Source: Rhabditoides inermis
Lineage: Eukaryota; Nematoda; Chromadorea; Rhabditida; Rhabditidae
NCBI GenBank assembly: GCA_963966185.1
Contig: CAWZYM010000139.1
Location: forward strand, 310,001 to 374,000
DNA: 64,000 bases
Direction: 5' to 3'
The number at the start of each line of letters is the position of its first letter. The stretch's first letter is position 1. Shown in pieces: positions 34,690 to 49,000 of the stretch. The position numbers were made by a program, and so were the translations under genes. The notes under the pieces were generated by a model that saw nothing but the letters and a program-made list of their open reading frames with translations, did not search any database and was not told where the DNA came from.

Positions 34690-36646
34690 GTGTTCTGTCT
34701 GTGCATAATCGACGACCGATCTAGGATCGGTTGTAGCTATCTGAAGCTTGACTCCTGCATAGTTACAGGACCGTTGTGTGCTCACGTTTCAAAATACATG
34801 GTGCTCTCGCCCTTGGTAGCGAGGAGACTGGGGCAAGGGAAGAGAGGGAGAGAGAGAGGAGAAAGAGAGAGGTGAACGATAACTTTTTCATTCAAAAGCA
34901 CTTGTGAGAGTTATACACAACTGCAACTGGGTCTTCTATTCGCATTAAAATTATACTTTTCGAAAAACCCGCAATGTCAGATAAAACAATGGGCTTTTTC
35001 GTAACGAAAATCGATGAGTTCTGTCTGTGCATATTCGACGACCGATCTAGAATCGGTTGTATCTATCTGAAGCTTGACTCCTGCGAAGATACAGGACCGT
35101 TGTGTGCTCACGTTTCAAAATACATGGTGCTCTCGCCCTTGGTAGCGAGGAGACTGGGCAAGAGAAGAGAGGTAGAGAGGGGGAGAAAGAGAGAGATGAA
35201 CGATAACTTTTTCATTTACAAGCACTTGTGAGAGTTTTACACAACTGCAATTGGGTCTTCTATTCGCATTCAAATTATACTTTTTGAAAAACCCGAAATG
35301 TCTGAAAAAAACAATGGTCTTCTTCGTAAAGGTAAATCGAGGTGTTCTGTCTGTGCATATTCGACGACCGATCTAGGATCGGTTGTAGCTACCTGAAGCT
35401 TGACTTCTGCTAAGTTACAGGATCGTTGTGTGCTCATGTTTCAAAATACATGGTGCTCTCTCCCTTGGTAGCGAGGAGACTGGGGCAAGAGAAGAGAGGT
35501 AGAGAGGGGGAGAAAGAGAGAGATGAACGATAACTTTTTCATTCACAAGCACTTGTGAGAGTTATACACAACTGCAACTGGGTCTTCTATTCGCATTCAA
35601 ATTATACATTTTGAAAAACCCGAAATGTCTGAGAAAAACAATGGGCTTTTTCGTAACGAAAATCGATGTTTTCTGTCTGTGCATATTCGACGACCGATCT
35701 AGGATCGGTTGTAGCTATCTGAAGCTTGACTTCTGCAGAGTTACAGGACCGTTGTGTGCTCATGTTTCAAAACACATGGTGCTCTTGCCCTCGGTAGCGA
35801 GGAGACTGGGGCAAGAGAAGAGAGGGAGAGAGGGGGAGAAAGAGAGATATGAACGATAACTTTTTCATTCACAAGCATTTGTGAGAATTATACACAACTG
35901 CAATTGGGTCTTCTATTCGCATTCAAATAATACTTTTTGAAAAACCCGAAATGTCTGAAAAAAACAATGGTCTTCTTCGTAAAGGTAAATCGAGGTGTTC
36001 TGTCTGTGCATTTTTGACGACCGACCTAGGATCGGTTGTAGCTATCTGAAGCTTGACTCCTGCGTAGTTACGGGACCGTTGTGTGCTCACGTTTCAAAAT
36101 ACATGGTGCTCTCGCCCTTGGAAGCGAGGAGACTGGGGCAAGGGAAGAGAGGGAGAGAGAGAGGAGAAAGAGAGAGGTGAACGATAACTTTTTCATTCAA
36201 AAGCACTTGTGAGAGTTATACACAACTGCAACTGGGTCTTCTATTCGCATTAAAATTATACTTTTTGAAAAACCCGCAATGTCAGATAAAACAATGGGCT
36301 TTTTCGTAACGAAAATCGATGAGTTCTGTCTGTGCATATTCGACGACCGATCTAGAATCGGTTGTATCTATCTGAAGCTTGACTCCTGCGAAGATACAGG
36401 ACCGTTGTGTGCTCACGTTTCAAAATACATGGTGCTCTCGCCCTTGGTAGCGAGGAGACTGGGCAAGAGAAGAGAGGTAGAGAGGGGGAGAAAGAGAGAG
36501 ATGAACGATAACTTTTTCATTTACAAGCACTTGTGAGAGTTTTACACAACTGCAATTGGGTCTTCTATTCGCATTCAAATTATACTTTTTGAAAAACCCG
36601 AAATGTCTGAAAAAAACAATGGTCTTCTTCGTAAAGGTAAATCGAG
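34690..36646 (+). repeat. Copy 2 equivalent of monomers 36-41
   Basis: Anchors begin at 34690, 35016, 35342, 35668, 35995 and 36321, all offset by 22,159 from 12531-14162. I saw no structural change here. Confidence 0.92.
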
Positions 36647-39600
36647 GTGTTCTGTCTGTGCATATTCGACGACCGATCTAGGATCGGTTGTAGCTATCTG
36701 AAGCTTGACTTCTGCTAAGTTACAGGATCGTTGTGTGCTCATGTTTCAAAATACATGGTGCTCTCGCCCTTGGTAGCGAGGAGACTGGGGCAAGAGAAGA
36801 GAGGTAGAGAGGGGGAGAAAGAGAGAGATGAACGATAACTTTTTCATTCACAAGCACTTGTGAGAGTTATACACAACTGCAACCCGGGGTTTCTATTCGC
36901 ATTCAAATTATACATTTTGAAAAACCCGAAATGTCTGAGAAAAACAATGGGCTTTTTCGTAACGAAAATCGATGTTTTCTGTCTGTGCATATTCGACGAC
37001 CGATCTAGGATCGGTTGTAGCTATCTGAAGCTTGACTTCTGCAGAGTTACAGGACCGTTGTGTGCTCATGTTTCAAAACACATGGTGCTCTTGCCCTCGG
37101 TAGCGAGGAGACTGGGGCAAGAGAAGAGAGGGAGAGAGGGGGAGAAAGAGAGAGATGAACGATAACTTTTTTCAATCACAAGCACTTGTGAGAGTTATAT
37201 ACAACTGCAACTGGGTCTTCTATTCGCATTCAAATTATACTTTTTGAAAAACCCGAAATGTCTGAAAAAAAACATTGGGCTTTTTCGTAACGAAAATCGA
37301 TGTTTTCTGTCTGTGCATATTCGACGACCGATCTAGAATCGGTTGTATCTATCTGAAGCTTGACTCCTGCAAAGATACAGGACCGTTGTGTGCTCACGTT
37401 TCAAAATACATGGTGCTCTCGCCCTTTGTAGCGAGGAGACTGGGGCGAGAGAAGAGAGGTAAAGAGGGGGAGAAAGAGAGAGATAAACGATAACTTTTTC
37501 CTTCACAAGCACTTGTGAGAGTTGAACACAACTGCAACTGGGTCTTCTATTTGCATTCAAATTATACTTTTTGAAAAACCCGAAACGTCTGGAAAACAAT
37601 AAACAATGATCTTCTTCGTAAAGGTAAATCGAGGTGTTCTGTCTGTGCATATTCGACGACCGATATAGGAACGGTTGTATTCATCTGAAGCTTGATTCCT
37701 GCGAAGATACAGGACCGTTGCTCACGTTTCAAAATACATGGTGCTCTCGCCCTTGGTAGCGAGGAGACTGGGGCAAGGGAAGAGAGGGAGAGAGGGGGAA
37801 AAAGAGAAAGATGAACGATAACTTTTTCATTCAATAGCACTTGTGAAAGTTTTACACAACTGCGATTGAGTCTTCTATTCGCATTTAAATTATACTTTTT
37901 GAAAAACCCGAAACGTCTGAAAAAAAACATTGGGCTTTTTCGTAACGAAAATCGATGTGTTCTGTCTGTGCATATTCGACGACCGATCTTGGATCGGTTG
38001 TTTTCTCTTTGAAGCTTGACTCCTGCGAAGATACAGGACCGTTGTGTGCTCACGTTTCAAAATACATGGTGCTCTCGCCCTTGGTAGCGAGAAGACTGGG
38101 GCAAGAGAAGAGAGGGAGAGAGGGGGAGAAAGAGAGAGATGAACGATAACTTTTTCATTCGATAGCACTTGTGAGAGTTATACACAACTGCAATTGGATC
38201 TTCTATTCGCATTCAAATTATACTTTTTAGAAAAACCAAAATGTCTGAAAAAAAAAATTGGGCTTTTTCGTAAAGGTAGATCAAGGTGTTCTGTCTGTGC
38301 ATTTTCGACGACCGATCTAGGATCGGTTGTAGCTATCTGAAGCTTGACTCCTGCATAGTTACAGGACCGTTGTGTGCTCACGTTTCAAAATACATGGTGC
38401 TCTCGCCCTTGGTAGCGAGGAGACTTGGGCAAGAGAAGAGATAACTTTTCATTCACAAGCACTTGTGAGAGTTATACACAACTGCAACTGGGTCTTCTAT
38501 TCGCATTCAAAATATACTTTTTGAAAAACCCGAAATGTTCGAAATACAATAAACAATGGTCTTCTTCGTAAAGGTAGATCGAGGTGTTCTGTCTGTGCAT
38601 ATTCGACGACCGAACTAGGATCGGTTGTAGCTATCTGAAGCTTGACTCCTGCGAAGATACGGGACCGTTGTGTGCTCACGTTTCAAAATACATGGTGCTC
38701 TCGCCATTGGTAGCGAGGAGACTGTGGCAAGGGAAGAGAGGGAGAGAAGGGGAGAAAGAGAGAGATGAACGATAACTTTTTCATTCACAAGCACTTGTGA
38801 GAGTTATACACAACTGCGATTGAGTCTTCTATTCGCATTCAAATTATACTTTTTAGAAAAACCGAAATGTCTGAAAAAAACATTGGGCTTTTTCGTAACG
38901 AAAATCGATGTGTTCTGTCTGTGCATATTCGACGACCGATCTAGGATCGGTTGTATCTCTTTAAAGCTTGACTCCTGCGAAGATACAGGACCGTTGTGTG
39001 CTCACGTTTCAAAATACATGGTGCTCTTGCCCTTGGTAGCGAGGAGACTGGGGCAAGAGAAAAGAGGGAGAGAGGGGGAGAAAGAGAGAGATGAACGATT
39101 GTTTTTTTCATTCACAAGCACTTGTGAGAGTTATACACAACTGCCACTGGGTCTTCTATTCGCATTCAAATTATACTTTTTGAAAAACCCGAAATGTATG
39201 AAAAAAACAATGGGCTTTTTCGTAACGAAAATCGATGTTTTCTGTCTGTGCATATTTGACGACCGATCTAGGATCGGTTGTAGCTATCTGAAGCTTGACT
39301 CCTGCGAAGATACAGGACCGTTGTGTGCTCACGTTTCAAAATACATGGTGCTCTTGCCCTTGGTAGCGAGGAGACTGGGGCTAGAGAAAAGAGGGAGAGA
39401 GGGGGAGAAAGAGAGAGATGAACGATTGCTTTTTTCATTCACAAGCACTTGTGAGAGTTATACACAACTGCAACTGGGTCTTCTATTCGCATTCAAATTA
39501 TACTTTTTGAAAAACCCGAAATGTCTGAAAAAAAAACATTGGGCTTTTTCGTAACGAAAATCGATGTTTTCTGTCTGTGCATATTCGACGAACGATCTAG

Positions 39601-40514
39601 AATCGGTTGTATCTATCTAAAGCTTGACTCCTGCGAAGATACAGGACCGTTGTGTGCTCACGTTTCAAAATACATGGTGCTCTCGCCCTTTGTAGCGAGG
39701 AGACTGGGGCGAGAGAAGAGAGGTAAAGAGGGGGAGAAAGAGAGAGATAAACGATAACTTTTTCATTCACAAGCACTTGTGAGAGTTGAACACAACTGCA
39801 ACTGGGTCTTCTATTTGCATTCAAATTATACTTTCTGAAAAACCCGAAATGTCTGAAAAAACAATGGGCTTCTTCCTAACGTAAATCGAAGTGTTCTGTC
39901 TGTGCATTTTCGACCACCGATCTAGGATCGGTTGTAGCTATCTGAAGCTTGACTCCTGCATAGTTACAGGACCGTTGTGTGCTCACGTTTCAAAATACAT
40001 GGTGCTCTCGCCCTTGGTAGCGAGGAGACTGGGGCAAGAGAAGAGATAACTTTTCATTCACAAGCACTTGTGAGAGTTATACACAACTGCAATTGGGTCT
40101 TCTATTCGCATTCAAAATATACTTTTTGAAAAACCCGAAATGTTCGAAATACAATAAACAATGGTCTTCTTCGTAAAGGTAGATCGAGGTGTTCTGTCTG
40201 TGCATATTCGACGACCGAACTAGGATCGGTTGTAGCTATCTGAAGCTTGACTCCTGCGAAGATACAGGACCGTTGTGTGCTCACGTTTCAAAATACATGG
40301 TGCTCTCGCCCTTGGTAGCGAGGAGACTGGGGCAAGGGAAGAGAGGGAGAGAAGGGGAGAAAGAGAGAGATGAACGATAACTTTTTCATTTACAAGCACT
40401 TGTGAGAGTTTTACACAACTGCAATTGGGTCTTCTATTCGCATTCAAATTATACTTTTTGAAAAACCCGAAATGTCTGAAAAAAACAATGGTCTTCTTCG
40501 TAAAGGTAAATCGA
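36647..40514 (+). repeat. 12-monomer block, first copy (~3.87 kb)
   Basis: Anchors begin at 36647, 36974, 37302, 37634, 37957, 38286, 38584, 38910, 39236, 39566, 39891 and 40189. It corresponds to 14488-17407 of copy 1 plus two monomers (38584, 38910) that copy 1 lacks between 16127 and 16454. A frame open for 244 codons (38820-39554) begins at TTG and is repeated monomer sequence. Confidence 0.9.
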
Positions 40515-43500
40515 GGTGTTCTGTCTGTGCATATTCGACGACCGATCTAGGATCGGTTGTAGCTATCTGAAGCTTGACTTCTGCTAAGTTACAGGATCGT
40601 TGTGTGCACATGTTTCAAAATACATGGTGCTCTCGCCCTTGGTAGCGAGGAGACTGGGGCAAGAGAAGAGAGGTAGAGAGGGGGAGAAAGAGAGAGATGA
40701 ACGATAACTTTTTCATTCACAAGCACTTGTGAGAGTTATACACAACTGCAACCCGGGGTTTCTATTCGCATTCAAATTATACATTTTGAAAAACCCGAAA
40801 TGTCTGAGAAAAACAATGGGCTTTTTCGTAACGAAAATCGATGTTTTCTGTCTGTGCATATTCGACGACCGATCTAGGATCGGTTGTAGCTATCTGAAGC
40901 TTGACTTCTGCAGAGTTACAGGACCGTTGTGTGCTCATGTTTCAAAACACATGGTGCTCTTGCCCTCGGTAGCGAGGAGACTGGGGCAAGAGAAGAGAGG
41001 GAGAGAGGGGGAGAAAGAGAGAGATGAACGATAACTTTTTTCAATCACAAGCACTTGTGAGAGTTATATACAACTGCAACTGGGTCTTCTATTCGCATTC
41101 AAATTATACTTTTTGAAAAACCCGAAATGTCTGAAAAAAAACATTGGGCTTTTTCGTAACGAAAATCGATGTTTTCTGTCTGTGCATATTCGACGACCGA
41201 TCTAGAATCGGTTGTATCTATCTGAAGCTTGACTCCTGCAAAGATACAGGACCGTTGTGTGCTCACGTTTCAAAATACATGGTGCTCTCGCCCTTTGTAG
41301 CGAGGAGACTGGGGCGAGAGAAGAGAGGTAAAGAGGGGGAGAAAGAGAGAGATAAACGATAACTTTTTCCTTCACAAGCACTTGTGAGAGTTGAACACAA
41401 CTGCAACTGGGTCTTCTATTTGCATTCAAATTATACTTTTTGAAAAACCCGAAACGTCTGGAAAACAATAAACAATGATCTTCTTCGTAAAGGTAAATCG
41501 AGGTGTTCTGTCTGTGCATATTCGACGACCGATATAGGAACGGTTGTATTCATCTGAAGCTTGATTCCTGCGAAGATACAGGACCGTTGCTCACGTTTCA
41601 AAATACATGGTGCTCTCGCCCTTGGTAGCGAGGAGACTGGGGCAAGGGAAGAGAGGGAGAGAGGGGGAAAAAGAGAAAGATGAACGATAACTTTTTCATT
41701 CAATAGCACTTGTGAAAGTTTTACACAACTGCGATTGAGTCTTCTATTCGCATTTAAATTATACTTTTTGAAAAACCCGAAACGTCTGAAAAAAAACATT
41801 GGGCTTTTTCGTAACGAAAATCGATGTGTTCTGTCTGTGCATATTCGACGACCGATCTTGGATCGGTTGTTTTCTCTTTGAAGCTTGACTCCTGCGAAGA
41901 TACAGGACCGTTGTGTGCTCACGTTTCAAAATACATGGTGCTCTCGCCCTTGGTAGCGAGAAGACTGGGGCAAGAGAAGAGAGGGAGAGAGGGGGAGAAA
42001 GAGAGAGATGAACGATAACTTTTTCATTCGATAGCACTTGTGAGAGTTATACACAACTGCAATTGGATCTTCTATTCGCATTCAAATTATACTTTTTAGA
42101 AAAACCAAAATGTCTGAAAAAAAAAAATTGGGCTTTTTCGTAAAGGTAGATCAAGGTGTTCTGTCTGTGCATTTTCGACGACCGATCTAGGATCGGTTGT
42201 AGCTATCTGAAGCTTGACTCCTGCATAGTTACAGGACCGTTGTGTGCTCACGTTTCAAAATACATGGTGCTCTCGCCCTTGGTAGCGAGGAGACTTGGGC
42301 AAGAGAAGAGATAACTTTTCATTCACAAGCACTTGTGAGAGTTATACACAACTGCAACTGGGTCTTCTATTCGCATTCAAAATATACTTTTTGAAAAACC
42401 CGAAATGTTCGAAATACAATAAACAATGGTCTTCTTCGTAAAGGTAGATCGAGGTGTTCTGTCTGTGCATATTCGACGACCGAACTAGGATCGGTTGTAG
42501 CTATCTGAAGCTTGACTCCTGCGAAGATACGGGACCGTTGTGTGCTCACGTTTCAAAATACATGGTGCTCTCGCCATTGGTAGCGAGGAGACTGTGGCAA
42601 GGGAAGAGAGGGAGAGAAGGGGAGAAAGAGAGAGATGAACGATAACTTTTTCATTCACAAGCACTTGTGAGAGTTATACACAACTGCGATTGAGTCTTCT
42701 ATTCGCATTCAAATTATACTTTTTAGAAAAACCGAAATGTCTGAAAAAAACATTGGGCTTTTTCGTAACGAAAATCGATGTGTTCTGTCTGTGCATATTC
42801 GACGACCGATCTAGGATCGGTTGTATCTCTTTAAAGCTTGACTCCTGCGAAGATACAGGACCGTTGTGTGCTCACGTTTCAAAATACATGGTGCTCTTGC
42901 CCTTGGTAGCGAGGAGACTGGGGCAAGAGAAAAGAGGGAGAGAGGGGGAGAAAGAGAGAGATGAACGATTGTTTTTTTCATTCACAAGCACTTGTGAGAG
43001 TTATACACAACTGCCACTGGGTCTTCTATTCGCATTCAAATTATACTTTTTGAAAAACCCGAAATGTATGAAAAAAACAATGGGCTTTTTCGTAACGAAA
43101 ATCGATGTTTTCTGTCTGTGCATATTTGACGACCGATCTAGGATCGGTTGTAGCTATCTGAAGCTTGACTCCTGCGAAGATACAGGACCGTTGTGTGCTC
43201 ACGTTTCAAAATACATGGTGCTCTTGCCCTTGGTAGCGAGGAGACTGGGGCTAGAGAAAAGAGGGAGAGAGGGGGAGAAAGAGAGAGATGAACGATTGCT
43301 TTTTTCATTCACAAGCACTTGTGAGAGTTATACACAACTGCAACTGGGTCTTCTATTCGCATTCAAATTATACTTTTTGAAAAACCCGAAATGTCTGAAA
43401 AAAAAACATTGGGCTTTTTCGTAACGAAAATCGATGTTTTCTGTCTGTGCATATTCGACGAACGATCTAGAATCGGTTGTATCTATCTAAAGCTTGACTC

Positions 43501-44384
43501 CTGCGAAGATACAGGACCGTTGTGTGCTCACGTTTCAAAATACATGGTGCTCTCGCCCTTTGTAGCGAGGAGACTGGGGCGAGAGAAGAGAGGTAAAGAG
43601 GGGGAGAAAGAGAGAGATAAACGATAACTTTTTCATTCACAAGCACTTGTGAGAGTTGAACACAACTGCAACTGGGTCTTCTATTTGCATTCAAATTATA
43701 CTTTCTGAAAAACCCGAAATGTCTGAAAAAACAATGGGCTTCTTCCTAACGTAAATCGAAGTGTTCTGTCTGTGCATTTTCGACCACCGATCTAGGATCG
43801 GTTGTAGCTATCTGAAGCTTGACTCCTGCATAGTTACAGGACCGTTGTGTGCTCACGTTTCAAAATACATGGTGCTCTCGCCCTTGGTAGCGAGGAGACT
43901 GGGGCAAGAGAAGAGATAACTTTTCATTCACAAGCACTTGTGAGAGTTATACACAACTGCAATTGGGTCTTCTATTCGCATTCAAAATATACTTTTTGAA
44001 AAACCCGAAATGTTCGAAATACAATAAACAATGGTCTTCTTCGTAAAGGTAGATCGAGGTGTTCTGTCTGTGCATATTCGACGACCGAACTAGGATCGGT
44101 TGTAGCTATCTGAAGCTTGACTCCTGCGAAGATACAGGACCGTTGTGTGCTCACGTTTCAAAATACATGGTGCTCTCGCCCTTGGTAGCGAGGAGACTGG
44201 GGCAAGGGAAGAGAGGGAGAGAAGGGGAGAAAGAGAGAGATGAACGATAACTTTTTCATTCACAAGCACTTGTGAGAGTTATACACAACTGCGATTGAGT
44301 CTTCTATTCGCATTCAAATTATACTTTTTAGAAAAACCAAAATGTCTGAAAAAAACATTGGGCTTTTTCGTAACGAAAATCGAT
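40515..44384 (+). repeat. 12-monomer block, second copy (~3.87 kb)
   Basis: It repeats the previous block at an offset of 3868-3870: 40515, 40843, 41171, 41503, 41826, 42156, 42454, 42780, 43106, 43436, 43761 and 44059. Rare private variants are shared by both copies (CGCCATTGG, ACTGTGGCAAGG), so the duplication is recent. Differences include GTGTGCACATG near 40605 and one extra A in the run near 42120. Confidence 0.92.
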
Positions 44385-46020
44385 GTGTTCTGTCTGTGCA
44401 TATTCGACGACCGATCTAGGATCGGTTGTATCTCTTTAAAGCTTGACTCCTGCGAAGATACAGGACCGTTGTGTGCTCACGTTTCAAAATACATGGTGCT
44501 CTTGCCCTTGGTAGCGAGGAGACTGGGGCAAGAGAAAAGAGGGAGAGAGGGGGAGAAAGAGAGAGATGAACGATAACTTTTTCTTTTAAAAGCACTTGTG
44601 AGAGTTATACACAACTGCAACTGGGTCTTCTATTCGCAATAAAAGTATCCTTTTGAAAAACCCGAATTGTCTGAAAAAACAATGGGCTTTTTCGTAACGA
44701 AAATCGATGTTTTCTGTCTGTGCATATTCGACGACCGATCTAGGATCGGTTGTAGCTATCTGAAGCTTGACTCCTGCGAAGATACAGGACCGTTGTGTGC
44801 TCACGTTTCAAAATACATGGTGCTCTCGCCCTTGGTAGCGAGGAGACTGCTGCAAGAGAAGAGAGGGAGAGAGGGGGAGAAAGAGAGAGATGAACGATTG
44901 CTTTTTTCATTCACAAGCACTTGTGAGAGTTATACACAACTGCAACTGGATCTTCTATTCGCATTTAAATTATACTTTTTGAAAAACCCGAAACGTCTGG
45001 AAAACAATAAACAATGGTCTTCTTCGTAAAGGTAGATCGATGTTTTCTGTCTGTGCATATTCGACGACCGAACTAGGATCGGTTGTAGCTATCTGAAGCT
45101 TGACTCCTGCGAAGATACAGGACCGTTGTGTGCTCACGTTTCAAAATACATGGTGCTCTTGCCCTTGGTAGCGAGAAGACTGGGGCAAGAGAAGAGAGGT
45201 AGAGAGGGGGAGGAAGAGAGAGATAAACGATAACTTTTTCATTCACAAGCATTTGTGAGAGTTGGACACAACTGCAACTGGGTCTTCTATTTGCATTCAA
45301 ATTATACTTTCAGAAAAACCCGAAGTGTCTGAAAAAAAACAATGGGCTTCTTCCTAACGTAATACGAGGTGTTCTGTCTGTGCATATTCGACGACCGATC
45401 TAGGATCGGTTGTAGCTATCTGAAGCTTGACTCCTGCAAAGATACAGGACCGTTGTGTGCTCACGTTTCAAAATACATGGTGCTCTCGCCCTTGGTAGCG
45501 AGGAGACTGGGGCAAGAGAAGAGAGGGAGAGAAGGGGAGAAAGAGAGAGATGAACGATAACTTTTCATTCACAAGCACTTGTGAGAGTTATACACAACTG
45601 CAACTGGGCCTTCTATTCGCATTCAAAATATACTTTTTGAAAAACCCGAAATGTCTGAAAAAAACATTGGGCTTTTTCGTAAAGGTAGATCGAGGTGTTC
45701 TGTCTGTGCATATTCGACGACCGATCTAGGATCGGTTGTAGCTGTCCGAAGCTTGACTTCTGCGAAAATACAGGACCGTTGTGTGCTCACGTTTCAAAAT
45801 ACATGGTACTCTCGCCCTTGGTAGCGAGGAGACTGGGGCAAGGGAAGAGAGGGAGAGAAGGGGAGAAAGAGAGAGATGAACGATAACTTTTTCATTCACA
45901 AGCACTTGTGAGAGTTATACACAACTGCGATTGAGTCTTCTATTCGCATTCAAATTATACTTTTTAGAAAAACCGAAATGTCTGAAAAAAACATTGGGCT
46001 TTTTCGTAACGAAAATCGAT
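44385..46020 (+). repeat. Copy 2 equivalent of monomers 52-55 plus one extra monomer
   Basis: Anchors begin at 44385, 44709, 45042, 45369 and 45695. The first four match 17733-18717 at an offset of 26,652. The fifth (GCTGTCCGAAGC) has no partner at that place in copy 1 and accounts for the next offset change to 26,979. Confidence 0.9.
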
Positions 46021-49000
46021 GTGTTCTGTCTGTGCATATACGACGACCGATCTAGGATCGGTTGTATCTCTTTGAAGCTTGACTCCTGCGAAGATAAAGG
46101 ACCGTTGTGTGCTCACGTTTCAAAATACATGGTGCTCTCGCCCTTGGTAGCGAGGAGACTGGGGCAAGAGAAGAGAGGGAGAGAGGGGGAGGGGGAGAAA
46201 GAGAGAGATGAACGATAACTTTTTCATTCAAAAGCACTTGTGAGAATTATACACAACTGCAACTGGGTCTTCTATTCGCATTCAAAATATACTTTTTGAA
46301 AAACCCGAAATGTTTGAAATACAATAAACAATGGTCTTCTTCGTAAAGGTAGATCGAGGTGTTCTGTCTGTGCATATTCGACGACCGATCTATAATCGGT
46401 TGTATCTATCTGAAGCTTGACTCCTGCGAAGATACAGGACCGTTGTGTGCTCACGTTTCAAAATACATGGTGCTCTCGCCCTTTGTAGCGAGGAGACTGG
46501 GGCGAGAGAAGAGAGGTAAAGAGGGGGAGAAAGAGAGAGATAAACGATGACTTTTTCATTCACAAGCACTTGTGAAAGTTGAACACAACTGCAACTGGGT
46601 CTTCTATTTGCATTCAAATTATACTTTCAGAAAAACCGAAATGTCTGAAAAAAACATTGGGCTTTTTCGTAACGAAAATCGATGTGTTCTGTCTGTGCAT
46701 ATACGACGACCGATCTAGGATCGGTTGTATCTCTTTGAAGCTTGACTCCTGCGAAGATAAAGGACCGTTGTGTGCTCACGTTTCAAAATACATGGTGCTC
46801 TCGCCCTTGGTAGCGAGGAGACTGGGGCAAGAGAAGAGAGGGAGAGAGGGGGAGGGGGAGAAAGAGAGAGATGAACGATAACTTTTTCATTCAAAAGCAC
46901 TTGTGAGAGTTATACACAACTGCAACTGGGTCTTCTATTCGCATTCAAAATATACTTTTTGAAAAACCCGAAATGTTTGAAATACAATAAACAATGGTCT
47001 TCTTCGTAAAGGTAGATCGAGGTGTTCTGTCTGTGCATATTCGACGACCGATCTAGGATCGGTTGTAGCTATCTGAAGCTTGACTTCGGCGAAAATACAG
47101 GACCGTTGTGTGCTCACGTTTCAAAATACATGGTACTCTCGCCCTTGGTAGCGAGGAGACTGGGGCAAGGGAAGAGAGGGAGAGAAGGGGAGAAAGAGAG
47201 AGATGAACGATAACTTTTTCATTCACAAGCACTTGTGAGAGTTATACACAACTGCGATTGAGTCTTCTATTCGCATTCAAATTATACTTTTTAGAAAAAC
47301 CGAAATGTCTGAAAAAAAAACATTGGGCTTTTTCGTAACGAAAATCGATGTGTTCTGTCTGTGCATATACGACGACCGATCTAGGATCGGTTGTATCTCT
47401 TTGAAGCTTGACTCCTGCAAAGATAAAGGACCGTTGTGTGCTCACGTTTCAAAATACATGGTGCTCTCGCCCTTGGTAGCGAGGAGACTGGGGCAAGAGA
47501 AGAGAGGGAGAGAGTGGGAGGGGGAGAAAGAGAGAGATGAACGATAACTTTTTCATTCAAAAGCACTTGTGAGAGTTATACACAACTGCAACTGGGTCTT
47601 CTATTCGCATTCAAAATATACTTTTTGAAAAACCCGAAATGTTTGAAATACAATAAACAATGGTCTTCTTCGTAAAGGTAGATCGAGGTGTTCTGTCTGT
47701 GCATATTCGACGACCGATCTATAATCGGTTGTATCTATCTGAAGCTTGACTCCTGCGAAGATACAGGACCGTTGTGTGCTCACGTTTCAAAATACATGGT
47801 GCTCTCGCCCTTTGTAGCGAGGAGACTGGGGCGAGAGAAGAGAGGTAAAGAGGGGGAGAAAGAGAGAGATAAACGATAACTTTTTCATTCACAAGCACTT
47901 GTGAAAGTTGAACACAACTGCAACTGGGTCTTCTATTTGCATTCAAATTATACTTTCAGAAAAACCGAAATGTCTGAAAAAAAACATTGGGCTTTTTCGT
48001 AACGAAAATCGATGTGTTCTGTCTGTGCATATACGACGACCGATCTAGGATCGGTTGTATCTCTTTGAAGCTTGACTCCTGCGAAGATAAAGGACCGTTG
48101 TGTGCTCACGTTTCAAAATACATGGTGCTCTCGCCCTTGGTAGCGAGGAGACTGGGGCAAGAGAAGAGAGGGAGAGAGGGGGAGGGGGAGAAAGAGAGAG
48201 ATGAACGATAACTTTTTCATTCAAAAGCACTTGTGAGAGTTATACACAACTGCAACTGGGTCTTCTATTCGCATTCAAAATATACTTTTTGAAAAACCCG
48301 AAATGTTTGAAATACAATAAACAATGGTCTTCTTCGTAAAGGTAGATCGAGGTGTTCTGTCTGTGCATATTCGACGACCGATCTATAATCGGTTGTATCT
48401 ATCTGAAGCTTGACTCCTGCGAAGATACAGGACCGTTGTGTGCTCACGTTTCAAAATACATGGTGCTCTCGCCCTTTGTAGCGAGGAGACTGGGGCGAGA
48501 GAAGAGAGGTAAAGAGGGGGAGAAAGAGAGAGATAAACGATAACTTTTTCATTCACAAGCACTTGTGAAAGTTGAACACAACTGCAACTGGGTCTTCTAA
48601 TTGCATTCAAATTATACTTTCAGAAAAACCGAAATGTCTGAAAAAAAACATTGGGCTTTTTCGTAACGAAAATCGATGTGTTCTGTCTGTGCATATACGA
48701 CGACCGATCTAGGATCGGTTGTATCTCTTTGAAGCTTGACTCCTGCGAAGATAAAGGACCGTTGTGTGCTCACGTTTCAAAATACATGGTGCTCTCGCCC
48801 TTGGTAGCGAGGAGACTGGGGCAAGAGAAGAGAGGGAGAGAGGGGGAGGGGGAGAAAGAGAGAGATGAACGATAACTTTTTCATTCAAAAGCACTTGTGA
48901 GAATTATACACAACTGCAACTGGGTCTTCTATTCGCATTCAAAATATACTTTTTGAAAAACCCGAAATGTTTGAAATACAATAAACAATGGTCTTCTTCG

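Larger units (their letters stand above)
22164..48080. repeat. Macro-unit copy 2, expanded and rearranged
   Basis: This copy follows copy 1 variant by variant up to the monomer at 48014 (its partner is at 21034). The offset changes stepwise: 22163, 22160, 22161, 23145, 22820, 22494, 22159, 22782, 26652 and 26980. All but the homopolymer steps are close to whole numbers of monomers, so the differences are gains or losses of complete repeats. It is about 4.8 kb longer than the matching part of copy 1, mostly because of a 12-monomer duplication. The right end is where the monomer at 48014 starts to match the dimer family (GCGAAGATAAAGG) instead of its copy 1 partner (GCAAAGATAAAGG). Confidence 0.85.
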
